Position numbers and translations under genes: made by a program. DNA of 64,000 bases from Cymodocea nodosa (lineage: Eukaryota; Streptophyta; Magnoliopsida; Alismatales; Cymodoceaceae): contig CM072340.1 of the NCBI GenBank assembly GCA_036874045.1, forward strand, positions 3,859,001 through 3,923,000, in the 5' to 3' direction. The notes beneath the pieces are model-generated. The model was given only the letters and a program-made list of their open reading frames with translations, did not search any database and was not told the DNA's origin. Shown here piece by piece: positions 1 to 9,590 of this stretch (the stretch's first letter is position 1; each line of letters begins with the position of its first letter).

Positions 1-236
1 GTATAGTTATGATTTATGCACATGTGTTTTAAAAGTTATAAATTTTCACATGTTTTTCATGTGTAGCTTTGAAAAACTAGAAGAGTTATGATAAATGTTC
101 GAGTTTTTTATATAGATAATGGATACCTGTTCAAGTTTTATGTATAGTAATAGATAATTGTTCGAGTTTTGTAAAAGTGACTAATGTTAATTTTTTATTT
201 AAAAAAATCATAAAAATAAATATAAAAACTAATAAA
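1..236. other. A+T-rich sequence, no gene seen
   Basis: Low-complexity A+T-rich DNA with loose repeats of a 'gttcgag...tttatgtatag' phrase around 95-170. I find no coding frame, LTR edge or RNA gene here. Confidence 0.5.
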
Positions 237-715
237 CTTTGGTTGGACCAAAGTTAAGATTTGGTCCAACCAAAGGAAAAATAAAGAAAATAAAACACGT
301 ATGTTAGATCGAAGAAAAATAATAATAATAAAATATTTAAAAAATCATAAACTTCGATCAGACCGAAGTTAAGCTTCAGTCAAATCGAAAAAGAAAATAA
401 ATAAATTAAAATTTCAATTGGAACGAAGTAAAGATACAATCATACCATTAAAAAAATAAAAAACTAAAAACAATTCGATCAGACTATTTTTTCATCTATA
501 CAACCGAAGTTTATTATTATTTTTATTTTTCCTTCAGTCTAACTAACCGAAGTTTTTTATTTTTTTATTTTATTCGTCTATCTAACCGTATCTCAACTTC
601 AATCAAACCAAAGTTTTTTTATTTTTTCATTGGTTTAATCGTATCTCACCTTTGGTCAGATCAATATTTTTTATTTTTAGTATTTTTTCCTTCGGTTTGA
701 CCAAAGCTTAAATTC
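237..715. repeat. Array of short GGTC/GACC hairpins separated by A/T runs
   Basis: A degenerate array in which short palindromes of the type CTTTGGT-TGG-ACCAAAG alternate with A- or T-rich spacers. The clearest unit is at 237-275: the 16-mer at 237-252 and its exact reverse complement at 260-275, with a 7-base loop; each arm is itself nearly palindromic. Later units drift (CTTCGGT, CTTCAGT, CTTTGGT forms). The array is interrupted at 721 by a solo LTR and resumes at 2310. A similar short stretch lies at 20146-20270 in an unrelated element. I see no coding capacity. Its origin (decayed MITE, satellite or element terminus) is unknown. Confidence 0.7.
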
Positions 716-720
716 GGTTG

Positions 721-2309
721 TGTTGAGTATTTTGTTTTGATGATGTGTGCTAAATGAAAATAATCATATTTGCTCAATTACTATTGCTTGTGAAAAGAAA
801 TTAAAATCATCAATTAATACAGAAAAAGCTTATTGACATAAATACTTGTTTGTATTGGATCTGGAGTTAATAATTAGTCGTTTCGTTTCATTAATTTCTC
901 ATTTAACTAAACATTAAGTTAATGTGTGTTTTTATTGAAAAGCATGATATGTTTTAAAGTTATATCTTATGTATCATGAATAGTGCACGTTTAGACAACT
1001 CATTAAGTTAGAGTTTTGTTTATATAGAGGTCACGTGAGAACTCATTAAGTTAGAGGCTTAAAGGTTAAAATAGGTCACATGAGAACTCGTTAAGTTAGT
1101 GAGTAAAAGAAGACACGAATTCGTTAAGTTAGTGTCATACACATAGTGAAATTATAAGTTACGAATGTTATATTGTATCACGTGAGGTGCACATGTTTAA
1201 CTCGTTAAGTTAGCATAACTAAACAAGTTGAGTTGCTATATTGAACACTAAGGCAACGCGTTAGGTTAGCGTTATAAACTTAAGTTGTTATTTTTACACG
1301 TGGTAAAATTCTTATTATAAAAACATTTGTTTATTGCTGAATCGATGAGTTAAAGTTTTTTAGAGACTTACAACCGTAACTATCCGAAACTTAAACTATT
1401 TTCGGTGAGTTATCGTTTAACCTTCCGAAAGAAAGGTTAAGTTGGTTCGTTGAGTTAGCGTAACACCACAGACTTAGTTCGTTGAGTTAGCTACAGTACT
1501 TGTCACGTGAAATGGTACATGAGGAACTCATTAAGTTAGAAACGCTAAGTTATATATATATATACTTGTGTTACTCGCTTAGTTAACATTAAAGTAACGA
1601 CTTCTTATTACACTTGATGGAAATTTGAAATGTAAACGTAGGTCAGAACGTGTGTATTTCGATGAAGGAAAAAGAAAAGACGTAAAGAAGTGGAAAACTA
1701 GTAGTGGTTAAACGTGAAGGATATGCATGAAATGAAGATATAGTAAAAAGGCATAGAGTTCTCGTTGATCAAATTATCCTTGCACATAAAACGAAAAATC
1801 TTTTCAAGGATCAAACTATCACTACACACCAAAAGAAAAATCTTTTTCAAGGATCAAAAACACCTCTTCAAGGAAAATCTCTCAAGTGGAAGAAAATTCA
1901 GTGAAGCAGAAAAAGGTATTATTTATGTCACTGAAGATTTAAAGTATCAGAAGAAAGCAAATTCGGTGAAGTAGAGAAAGACAAGATATTCATCATTGAA
2001 GAATTGCTGAAGAAGAAAAAGAAGAAGAAGAAAGATCTCAAACAGGGAGAAATGTTTTAAATTCCACACATTAGTTTTCTCTGTTTGTAGTTATGAAATT
2101 GTTTAGATGATACATGGTATCGAGATATAATTGTATCTACAATTTCTAAGGAGAATTGAATTGTATATTGTAATTTAAACCTTGAATAAAAATGATTTTA
2201 TGAAAATAATGTCTTGACTTGTTTTTGAGTTTTAAAGTTTCAATTATATTTCAGAAAATATTAAAAATACATAATTCACCTTCCTCTTGTGTAACCATAC
2301 GATCCTACA
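721..2309 (+). mobile_element. Solo LTR of Ty1/copia SIRE-A (copy 1)
   Basis: A complete 1.59-kb LTR running from TGTTGAGTATTTTG to CGATCCTACA, with no internal region, so it is a solo LTR left by LTR-LTR recombination. The flanks are GGTTG (716-720) and AGTTG (2310-2314), a 5-bp target duplication with one mismatch. It interrupts the GGTC hairpin array, whose two halves read on across it. The U3 part has the family's repeated CTCGTTAAGTTAG and CACGTG motifs, here more decayed than in the copy at 4186. It also carries the two copies of the roughly 40-bp 'AAAAATCTTTTCAAGGATCA' direct repeat near 1790-1860. Compared by eye, it is the most divergent full-length LTR of this family in the window. 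Confidence 0.9.
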
Positions 2310-2525
2310 AGTTGGACCGATGTTTTTTATTTTTTACATTTTTTATTTTATTCATCGGTCTAACCGTATCTCAACTTTGGTCAAACCGAAATTTTTTTTT
2401 ATTTTTTATTGTGTCATTGGTCTGATTGAATCTCACCTTTGGTTAGACTAATGTTTTTTATTTTTGGTATTTTTTCCTTTAGTTTGACCAAAGCTTAAAT
2501 TCGGTTGGACCGACATTTTTTATTT
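2310..2525. repeat. Continuation of the GGTC hairpin array
   Basis: The same hairpin-and-A/T-run pattern as 237-715, continuing immediately after the solo LTR (GTTGGACCGATG..., then GGTCTAACCG and GGTCAAACCGAAA units). Its presence on both sides of the LTR shows the array predates that insertion. Confidence 0.7.
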
Positions 2526-2745
2526 TAAATTAAAATAAAAAAATTACAATGTTATTCAATAATCAATTCATCATTCAAACACATTAATAAATTTATAAAT
2601 ATATGAACATCAAACATAAGTATTCATTCAGGAATCATTTAAACACAAGTAATAAAGTTAAAATAATTAAAGTTAAAACATTAAAGTCTTCCAATGGTAA
2701 AAATGTCTTGAAAACATTAAAGTCTTCTAATTTTTAGATATTCAT
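2526..2745. other. A+T-rich spacer beside the Harbinger remnant
   Basis: A+T-rich sequence between the hairpin array and the Myb/SANT-like pseudogene. It may hold the 3' end and terminal inverted repeat of the Harbinger element, but I could not identify a terminal inverted repeat or a 3-bp target duplication. Confidence 0.4.
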
Positions 2746-3783
2746 GCATGTAACTAAAAGTCTTCATATCGTCCCCGTTCTCTTCCAATTCATGAAGGCC
2801 ATTTCTAGCCATTGGACCTTCACTGAATCTAGTTCTACCTTTAGCAAGCTTTCTCAAGTGACTTGTTTCTCAAACTTCAACATGGCATATACCATATTTC
2901 TATGTCTTCCATAAATCCAATCTCTTTAAGCTTCTTGATGCATTGAGGATAATCATACATCTATTTATGTTCTTCAAATTTCAATATGATTGACTCTAAT
3001 GAATCAATCCGATCATTTAGGCTTGCAACGTGTTGACGTCTTCTACCTGTAGAAGATGTAGTGGATGTCGATGTTGCTGTACTTCCAACAATGGGTGTGT
3101 TGATGTTTGCTTCCACATTCAAATCCTCTACAGGTATCTGCTCACTACTTTAGGATGGATTACTTCGGAGCTTGGGATATAAACAGACTCACCTACTGCA
3201 ACAATGCCATCAAAAAGTTTCTCCAACTTGCTAGCAAATTTTATGCCTCAATAATGAAATTTCTCACAATTTGGTTCGATCTACATGTATCAAACAAAAT
3301 TATCAAATAAGTTGGTGAATAATGAAATGAAATAAAATTATCAAACAAAATTATTACAAAACAATTACATACCTTTTGAAAATTTTCCCACCATATGTCA
3401 TCCGCACCTTCTCAAGTCTTGGTTGTAGGATTTCATCCAATACTTATTTGGGAGCCAATTGTTTTCCACAATTGTCAATCCTTCCTTAATTTTTCCAATT
3501 TATTCTTTAAGTGCGATCTTTTTCGCCTCGTTCCTGTCCTCTCCAACAATTTTTGTTCGCATAAGTCATATCCTTTTACATCCAAGTGTGTGCCAGGTTT
3601 GTGTCCCAAGTCAGTAAGCTCTATGCAAATATCTAGTAATGTAGAAACTAGATCATCTTCCCATGCTACTCTAGGAGTGCTCATCTTTGAGACACATTTC
3701 GATGCTTGCTCTTCCCTTAAGAGATTCGCGTACATTCTGTTAGCAAACATTAGAGAAGTCCAACAATAACAAATAACATTCAA
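2746..3783 (-). pseudogene. Myb/SANT-like protein of a PIF/Harbinger transposon
   Basis: PIF/Harbinger transposons carry a second gene encoding a Myb/SANT-like DNA-binding protein that helps the transposase enter the nucleus and bind its ends. The first about 100 codons (3783 down to 3475) are open. They show the pattern WEDDLVSTLLDICIE...GHKPGTHLDVKGY...ERTG...LKNKLEKLRKD, which matches the plant Myb/SANT-like DNA-binding domain family. Further downstream, about 3080-2760, broken frames retain the usual C-terminal part (serine/threonine-rich stretch, then a 'CIKKLKEIGF' type segment). Stops and shifts break the frame after 3475, so it is a pseudogene. It lies just downstream of the transposase on the same strand, as expected for one element. 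Confidence 0.75.
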
Positions 3784-4494
3784 ACACTAGAAATATTTAA
3801 GTAATAGAAATGACATTCAATAATGGAATAATAACAATACAGACCAATTTATACTACAAATCATATTTGAACAATAAAGATAACATTTAAACAATAGAAA
3901 TAACAAAACAATGGAATAAAATGTTTGAAATTTGAGTTATCAAACAAATCATTCATTTTGCATTATTAGATCCCTAATATTGTCATGCATAGTACCCATG
4001 TCCAACTCGTCTAACATAATAGGAACTTCATAGTTGGTACTTGTTAACATTTCTTGATCATGAACTTCAATAGGTTCTTCGTCTTGATTGATCAATAATG
4101 CTTCTTGATCCATTACAGACTTCTGATCAATTATGAAGTTGTGTAAGACCATGCAAGTGACCACTAACTTTACTTGAGTAGTGTATGTTGAGTATTTTTT
4201 TGATAATGTGTGCTGAATGAAAATAATCATATTTGCTCAATTACTATTGCTTGTGAAAAGAAATTAAAATCATCAATTAATACAGAAAAAGCTTACTAAT
4301 ATAAATACTTGTCTGTATTGGATCTGAAGTTAATATCTAGTCGTTTCGTTGCATTAATTTCTCATTTAGCTAAACGTTAAGTTAACGTGTGTTTTTATTG
4401 AAAAGCATGATATGTTTTAATGTTATTTCTTCTGTATCATGAACAGTGCACGTTTAGACAACTCGTTAAGTTAGAGTTTTGTTTGTATAGAGGT

Positions 4495-4931
4495 CACGTG
4501 AGAACTCGTTAAGTTAGAGGCTTAAAGGTTAAAATAGGTCACGTGATAACTCGTTAAGTTAGTGAGTAAAAGAAGAGACGAACTCGTTAAGTTAGTGTTA
4601 TACACGTGGTGAAATTATAAGTTACGAATGTTGTATTGTATCACGTGAGGTGCACATGTTTAACTCGTTAAGTTAACATAACTAAACGCGTTGAGTTGCT
4701 ATATTGAACACTAAGGCAATGCGTTAGGTTAGCGTTATAAACTTAATTTGTTATTTTTGCACGTGGTAAAATTCTTATTATAAAAACATTTGTTTATTAC
4801 TGGTCCGTTGAGTTATCATAACACAACAGAAATGATTCATTGAGTTATCATAACACAACGGAGATGGTTCGTTGAGATAGCATAACACCACAGACTTAGT
4901 TCGTTGAGTTAGCTACAGTACTTGTCACGTG
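4495..4931 (+). promoter_or_regulatory. Six-fold G-box / CTCGTTAAGTTAG array in SIRE-A U3
   Basis: Within about 440 bp the LTR has six CACGTG palindromes (starting at 4495, 4540, 4603, 4642, 4760 and 4926), interleaved with six copies of AACTCGTTAAGTTA (from about 4460, 4503, 4549, 4581, 4663 and 4945). CACGTG is the plant G-box, bound by bZIP and bHLH factors and part of many abscisic-acid or light-responsive promoters. That this array drives transcription is inference. The array is conserved in the other SIRE-A LTRs of the window, with scattered point changes. Confidence 0.6.
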
Positions 4932-5228
4932 AAATGGCACATGAGGAACTCGTTAAGTTAGAAACGTTAAGTTATATATATACTTGTGTTACTCGTTTAG
5001 TTAACATTAAAGTAACGACTTCTTATTACACTGATGAAAAACTTTTGGACGAGAAAGTTTATTTTGCAGGAAATTTTTCAGAGATCCAAGACTGATGATT
5101 AAAGGAAATTCGAAATATAAACGTGGGTTAGAACGTGTGTGTTTCAATGAAGGAAAAAGAAAAGACGTGGAGAAGTGGAAAACTAGTAGTGGTTAAACGT
5201 GAAGGATATGCATGAAATGAAGATACAA

Positions 5229-5237
5229 TATAAAAGG
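5229..5237 (+). promoter_or_regulatory. TATA box of SIRE-A LTR
   Basis: TATAAAAGG at about position 1,045 of the 1,619-bp LTR, downstream of the G-box array. The same box is seen in the other copies (for example around 43990 and 55395). It is the likely U3 core promoter, with transcription starting roughly 30 bp further on. Confidence 0.6.
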
Positions 5238-6853
5238 CATAGAATTCTTGTTGATCAATTTATCCTTGCACACAAAATGAAAAATCTTTTTAAGGATCAA
5301 ACCATCCCTGCACACCAAAAGAAAAATCTTTTTCAGGGATCAAAAACACCTTCTCAGGGAAAATCTCTCAAGTGGAAGAAAGTTCAGTGAAGCATAAAAA
5401 GGTAAGATTTTCGTCACTGAAGATTTGAAGTATCAGAAGAAAGCAAATTTAGTGAAGCATGAAAAGACAAGATATTCGTCACTAAAGAATTGCTGAAGAA
5501 GAAAAAGAAGAAAAAGAAGAAGAAAAAAGATCTCAAACAGGGAGAAAAGTTTTAAATTCCGTAAATTAGTTTTCTCTGTTTGTAGTTATGAAATTGTTTA
5601 GATGATACATGGTATCGAAATATAATTGCATCTACAATTTCTGAGGAGAATTAAATTGTATATTGTAATTGAAACCTTGAATAAAAATGATTTTATGAAA
5701 ATAATGTCTCGACTTGTTTTTGAGTTTTAAAGTTTCAATTATATTTCAGAAAATATTAAAAATACACAATTCACCCCCCTCTTGTGTAGCCATACGATCC
5801 TACAGTGTATGAAAATGGCGGCATATGATTCAAAATGTGCCACCTCCTCTTCAATACTCCAAATGCACGCTCAACAACATTCCTCAAAGAAGAATGTAAA
5901 TAATTGAAATGCTCCTCTACACTGTGTGGTTGTGAGGATTGGAATTCTGGTAAGTGATATCTAGTGGTCCTGTATGGTGTAAGAAAACCAACTACATTTG
6001 GATAGCCAAAGTCAACCAAGTAGTACTTACCTATAAATTTGATAACAATATTAGTTAAAAAATATATTCAAGGTAGACTATACAATGTTCTTAATAAATT
6101 GAAAATAGTACTTGTAGGTAGATTAGAAAATTTGTGATGTGGAACAGACATTGCATGCTTAAGTACTCGACAATCATGTGCAATGCCCTCCCACCCGATT
6201 GATGCAAAAATGAATCACATGTTGAAGTCACATACACCCAATACATTTTGAGTTGTCTGCTTGCCATGCTTTCCACATCTAAATGAGATTTGTTTATTTT
6301 TCCTAACAAGACAATGAACATGTGTACCATCAAGTGCTCCTATTGCATGTTCGAAATATGGCATAAATCTAGGGTTGTCCTTAAGAAATTGTGGTGTTTC
6401 ATTGAAAGATTCTTTAGGCCAAATAACCTTAGGTGCCTATAATAGTAACGCATCTAAAACTTTATGAACATATTTACTAATTGTTTCTCTAGAATGTTGT
6501 AGTACTCTATTTTTATGTCTATGCCCAACTGTTTGCAAAAAAATCTTCACTTGCTCCTCAACAGTAACCTACCTCCCATTCTCCAAAAGATTTTTCCCCC
6601 TCAATATTTGACACAAAGTGATAAAAGTAGATGAGATCATACAACACATGTCAAAACAAACCCTCAAATGTCCTCCTATCATGTTGTTAATAACATCTTT
6701 TCCAGAATAGGGCATGTTATACACTCATTGCATTTTGGTTGAATTATAAGTTTGCAACAATTATATTATGCATGCATAAAACAATAGAAGTAACTCAAAA
6801 ATTTCCTCAACTTCAAGATCCATCAAATCACCAGTTTCTAAAAATTTCTCCAT

Positions 6854-7306
6854 TGTACTAAACAAATGCATAAATAGGATAGTGTAAGTTTGAATATAAT
6901 TGCATGAAATGAACAAAAAATGATTTCAATTAAAAACTATTCAAATAAACTAGTGATTGAAAACATTCAAATAAAAATAAGCATGATTCATATGACTCCC
7001 ATCAATAAAAATATAGTTTCCATATTCATTTAATAAAAATAAGGAAACAACATAACTCAAAATTTTACAAGTTGTAGAGATTTTTTATCCAGTCCATAGA
7101 CTTTTTTTCTACTACTACTACCACTACTATTTCTTCTTCTTATTGTCTAAAATATTTCTCCTCTTAGGCAAAGGAGAAAGAGCTAAAAAAGCTCGGCTGC
7201 ATAGAAGACTGAAGCTTTGAAACTTCAAGTAGAGTTCGAAAATATATTGACCCAGAAATAAAAGGTAAGTGAAACCCCTTTTGGTGAGCTCAAGGTAGAG
7301 TTAATT
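6854..7306. other. Unassigned A+T-rich sequence upstream of the transposase
   Basis: A+T-rich DNA between the transposase start and the 110-bp direct repeats, with a (ACT)n-like patch around 7110-7130. It may include the 5' end of the Harbinger element, but I could not recognise a terminal inverted repeat. No coding signal. Confidence 0.4.
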
Positions 7307-7413
7307 TATTGACCTAGAAACCCCTTTTGATGAGAAAAAAAAGCTTTCACGTCAAATGGCAAAACAATATAATCCAAATGCAATATAGAAAGGGTAATAT
7401 ATCATTTCTAATG
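7307..7413 (+). repeat. Direct repeat, copy 1 (about 107 bp)
   Basis: This segment (GACCTAGAAACCCCTTTTG... to ...TATATCATTTCTAATG) recurs at 7606-7713 in the same orientation with about ten differences, 300 bp apart. The shorter phrase AAACCCCTTTTGGTGAG also occurs once more at about 7270. I do not recognise the repeat; it may be part of an old tandem duplication in host or transposon sequence. Confidence 0.7.
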
Positions 7414-7605
7414 TTCCATTATTTTCATATTTGAAATTAACCTAGATTGATGATATACACCTATAAAAACAATTATAGAATTTTTTTTAAAAAATATTTT
7501 GGTTTTTTACCCATTTTCAATCATACTCTACAGGAAAAACAAAAGGCATCGATTGGATCAACGTAGAGGTGCATGCGAGAAGAGATGCATTCAACCATAA
7601 GGATT

Positions 7606-7713
7606 TTATTAACCTAGAAACCCCTTTTGGTGAGAAAAGAAAGCTTTGACGTCAAATTGCAAAGCAATATAATCCAAATGTAGTAGAGAAAGGGTAATAT
7701 ATCATTTCCAATG
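7606..7713 (+). repeat. Direct repeat, copy 2 (about 107 bp)
   Basis: Second copy of the repeat at 7307-7413 (AACCTAGAAACCCCTTTTGG... to ...TATATCATTTCCAATG). The 190 bp between copies shows no other feature. Roughly 100 bp of unassigned sequence then leads to the TORK-C 5' LTR. Confidence 0.7.
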
Positions 7714-7817
7714 TAATGTGCTGGAGTGTCAAATGTTTCAATGCTTAAAACATACGACGGTCACAGATCGACAAAAGAGAAAACTAGATCGACGGAGATC
7801 GACGAAGGTGAAAGAGG

Positions 7818-8782
7818 TGTTAGGGCAAGTAGTATAGGTGCGGAGTATGCCACAAGAAGTCTGGGTTCAGTTGGAGGCTTTGAGTTAACTATCCGAAAGT
7901 TAAAAGATTTCGGAGGGTTACTAGCTGTAACCATCCGAAATGATTTAAAGGACACTTAAGTGAACATTCGGAAAGTTATGAAGCTAAGTATCTGAAAGTC
8001 AGACACTTAAGTGGATCTTCGGATAGTTAAGAAACCAAGTATCTGGAAAGCAGTGACTTAAGTAGATCTTTGGATAGTTAAGTAGTAATTATCCGAAATT
8101 CATAAGTTTTCGGAAGGTTATCAGCAAAACCTTCCGAAATGCCTAAAGAGACACTTAAGTGAGTTTTCAGATAGTTAAGATGTAACTATCCAAAAGACAT
8201 GTAGTTTTCAGATAGTTAAGATGTAACTATCCGAAAGACATGTAGTTTTCGAAGAGTTATCAACAGAACCTTCCGAAAGGATAGAGAGAGAGTAGTAAGT
8301 GACTTTTCGGACAGTTAAGTCTGTAACTGTCCGAAATACCGAATCTCTCCGGACAGTTAGCCTACTACAGTACTGCCCATTCAGAAAGAAGATTCTCTTT
8401 GGATAGTTAAGTCTGTAACTATCCAAAATGTTGCAAATTTCGAAAAGATAAGAAGATAAGGCTCCGAAATTAAGAGTCTCTTCTCCGAAACATTATTTCT
8501 CTACTGTAATGGCTTGCATGTAATTAAAGGCTTATAAACCCTAAGTTGGGTAGATATAAACCTTTATGATGTTGTAAAACATTGCGGTTAATTGTGCCGA
8601 AGCTCATAAAAGAACCCTCAACTCTCTATGGATGTAGGTAGTTGCTAAATCACGTAAATCCTGTTTCTTCTCTATATTATTTCTTCTTTTACTCTTCACT
8701 CTTAGCTTCGGTGAGTTTAAAGCTGAGTGTTTCAGTATCGTGCTATAGAAGGTTAACTGAACGATCCGTTCGAAATATAACA
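7818..8782 (+). mobile_element. 5' LTR of TORK-C (Ty1/copia)
   Basis: A 965-bp LTR from TGTTAGGGCAAG to CGAAATATAACA, followed two bases later by a tRNA primer site. The preceding 5 bp, AGAGG (7813-7817), is the left target duplication. Its partner is found only at 62419-62423 on the opposite strand. The body is an array of AACTATCCGAAA / TTTCGGATAGTTA palindromes; one 42-bp unit is duplicated at about 8163-8246. A TATA-like GATATAAACC lies near 8550. The start of the 3' LTR is at 12844. Confidence 0.92.
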
Positions 8783-8784
8783 AT

Positions 8785-8796
8785 TGGTATCAGAGC
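8785..8796 (+). other. Primer-binding site of TORK-C
   Basis: TGGTATCAGAGC, complementary to the 3' end of initiator tRNA-Met, as in most plant Ty1/copia elements. It starts two bases after the LTR end. Confidence 0.9.
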
Positions 8797-8819
8797 GAAA
8801 TGTTCTTTAGTTTAACAAA

Positions 8820-9590
8820 ATGGCAGATGATAGAAAGCTTAGGATCGAGAAATTTGATGGTAAAGATTTTGGATACTGGAGGTCTCAGATTGAAGACTGC
8901 TTGTATCAAAAGGATCTTCATCAACCTTTGTTCGGAAGAAAACCAAAGAAGATGGATCAGGAAGAGTGGGAGTTATTGGACAGAAAAGCTTTAAGTCTCG
9001 TCAGGTTATCACTAGCAAGGAACGTTCATTCTAACGTTGCCAAGGAGAAAACAACGACAGACTTGATGAAAACTTTGTCCAACATGTATGAGAAGCCATC
9101 AACCGCCAACAATGTATTTCTCATGCGTAGAATATTTAATCTGAAAATGCATGAAAGTGGAAATGTAGCAGACCACGCTAATGAGCTAAATACTATTTTA
9201 AATCAACTACATTCAGTAGATATAGTATTTGATGATGAAGTTAGGGCCTTGATTTTATTATCCTCATTACTAGAAAGTTGGTCTCCTATTGTGACTAGTG
9301 TAAGTAGTTCACTAGGTCATGAGAAGCTCAAGATGAGTGACATCCGGGATTTAATTTTGAGTGAGGACATTCATAGGAAAAGTGAATTGTCAACTTCAAC
9401 TTCTGCCCTTAGTGTTGAAATTAGAGGGAGAAGTAAATCAAAACAATTTAAATCCAAAGGAAGGTCAAAGTCTAGAGGTACTAGTAAAATGAGAGCAGAT
9501 ATCAAATGTTGGAACTACAATCAATGGGGGCACTTCAAGTCACAGTGTAAGGCTCCCAAGAAAGACAATAGAGGGAAGGAATTAGAATGA
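8820..9590 (+). pseudogene. TORK-C Gag (UBN2-type capsid and zinc knuckle)
   Basis: Gag forms the virus-like particle and packages element RNA. The 256-codon open stretch begins MADDRKLRIEKFDGKDFGYW, the standard plant copia Gag opening, and continues through the UBN2-like capsid region (YEKPSTANNVFLMRRIFNLKM about residues 80-105). A basic RSKSK...RGRSKS segment follows. The zinc knuckle near residues 226-239 reads CWNYNQWGHFKSQC, so the second Cys of CX2CX4HX4C is Tyr. The frame ends at a TGA (9588-9590), but pol continues in the same frame, so Gag and Pol were one polyprotein. The element is inactive. Confidence 0.88.

Larger units (their letters stand above)
4186..5804 (+). mobile_element. 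Solo LTR of SIRE-A (copy 2), inserted in the transposase
   Basis: A complete 1,619-bp LTR from TGTTGAGTATTTT to CGATCCTACA with a perfect 5-bp target duplication, GTGTA at 4181-4185 and 5805-5809. No internal sequence remains. It disrupts the PIF/Harbinger transposase between its catalytic Glu region and the C-terminal block. Layout: U3 with a dense G-box and CTCGTTAAGTTAG region (about 4460-4960), a TATA box at 5229, two direct repeats of about 40 bp (about 5250-5350), a purine-rich GAAGAAGAAAAAG run (about 5495-5530), and a conserved 3' end. It is close in sequence to the two LTRs of the complete element at 42952-55961. Confidence 0.95.
3949..6853 (-). pseudogene. PIF/Harbinger (HARBI1-like) DDE transposase, split by a solo LTR
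   Basis: This would be the DDE nuclease that excises and reinserts the element, acting in the nucleus. Reading down the minus strand, a start codon near 6853 is followed by family landmarks. These are a FLQTVGH-type segment (about 6540), ALDGTHVHCLV with the first catalytic Asp (about 6330), GWEGIAHDCRVL with the second Asp (about 6180), and [15 protein letters not shown] with YHLPEF (6015-5935). [16 protein letters not shown] follows with the catalytic Glu (about 5880-5840). The reading is then cut by the LTR at 4186-5804 and resumes with VKLVVTCMVLHNFI at about 4170. Several stops and frame changes lie between these blocks, so it is dead. The LTR insertion is younger than the transposon. 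The strand is shared with the Myb/SANT-like pseudogene. Confidence 0.85.

Noticed and set aside
3395..3769. 124-codon plus-strand frame
   Set aside because: Antisense shadow of the Myb/SANT-like pseudogene, which has the recognisable domain on the minus strand.
6005..6035. GGTAAGT in the Harbinger transposase as a splice donor
   Set aside because: It encodes the expected GKYYLVD residues of the transposase, so the match is explained by coding sequence.
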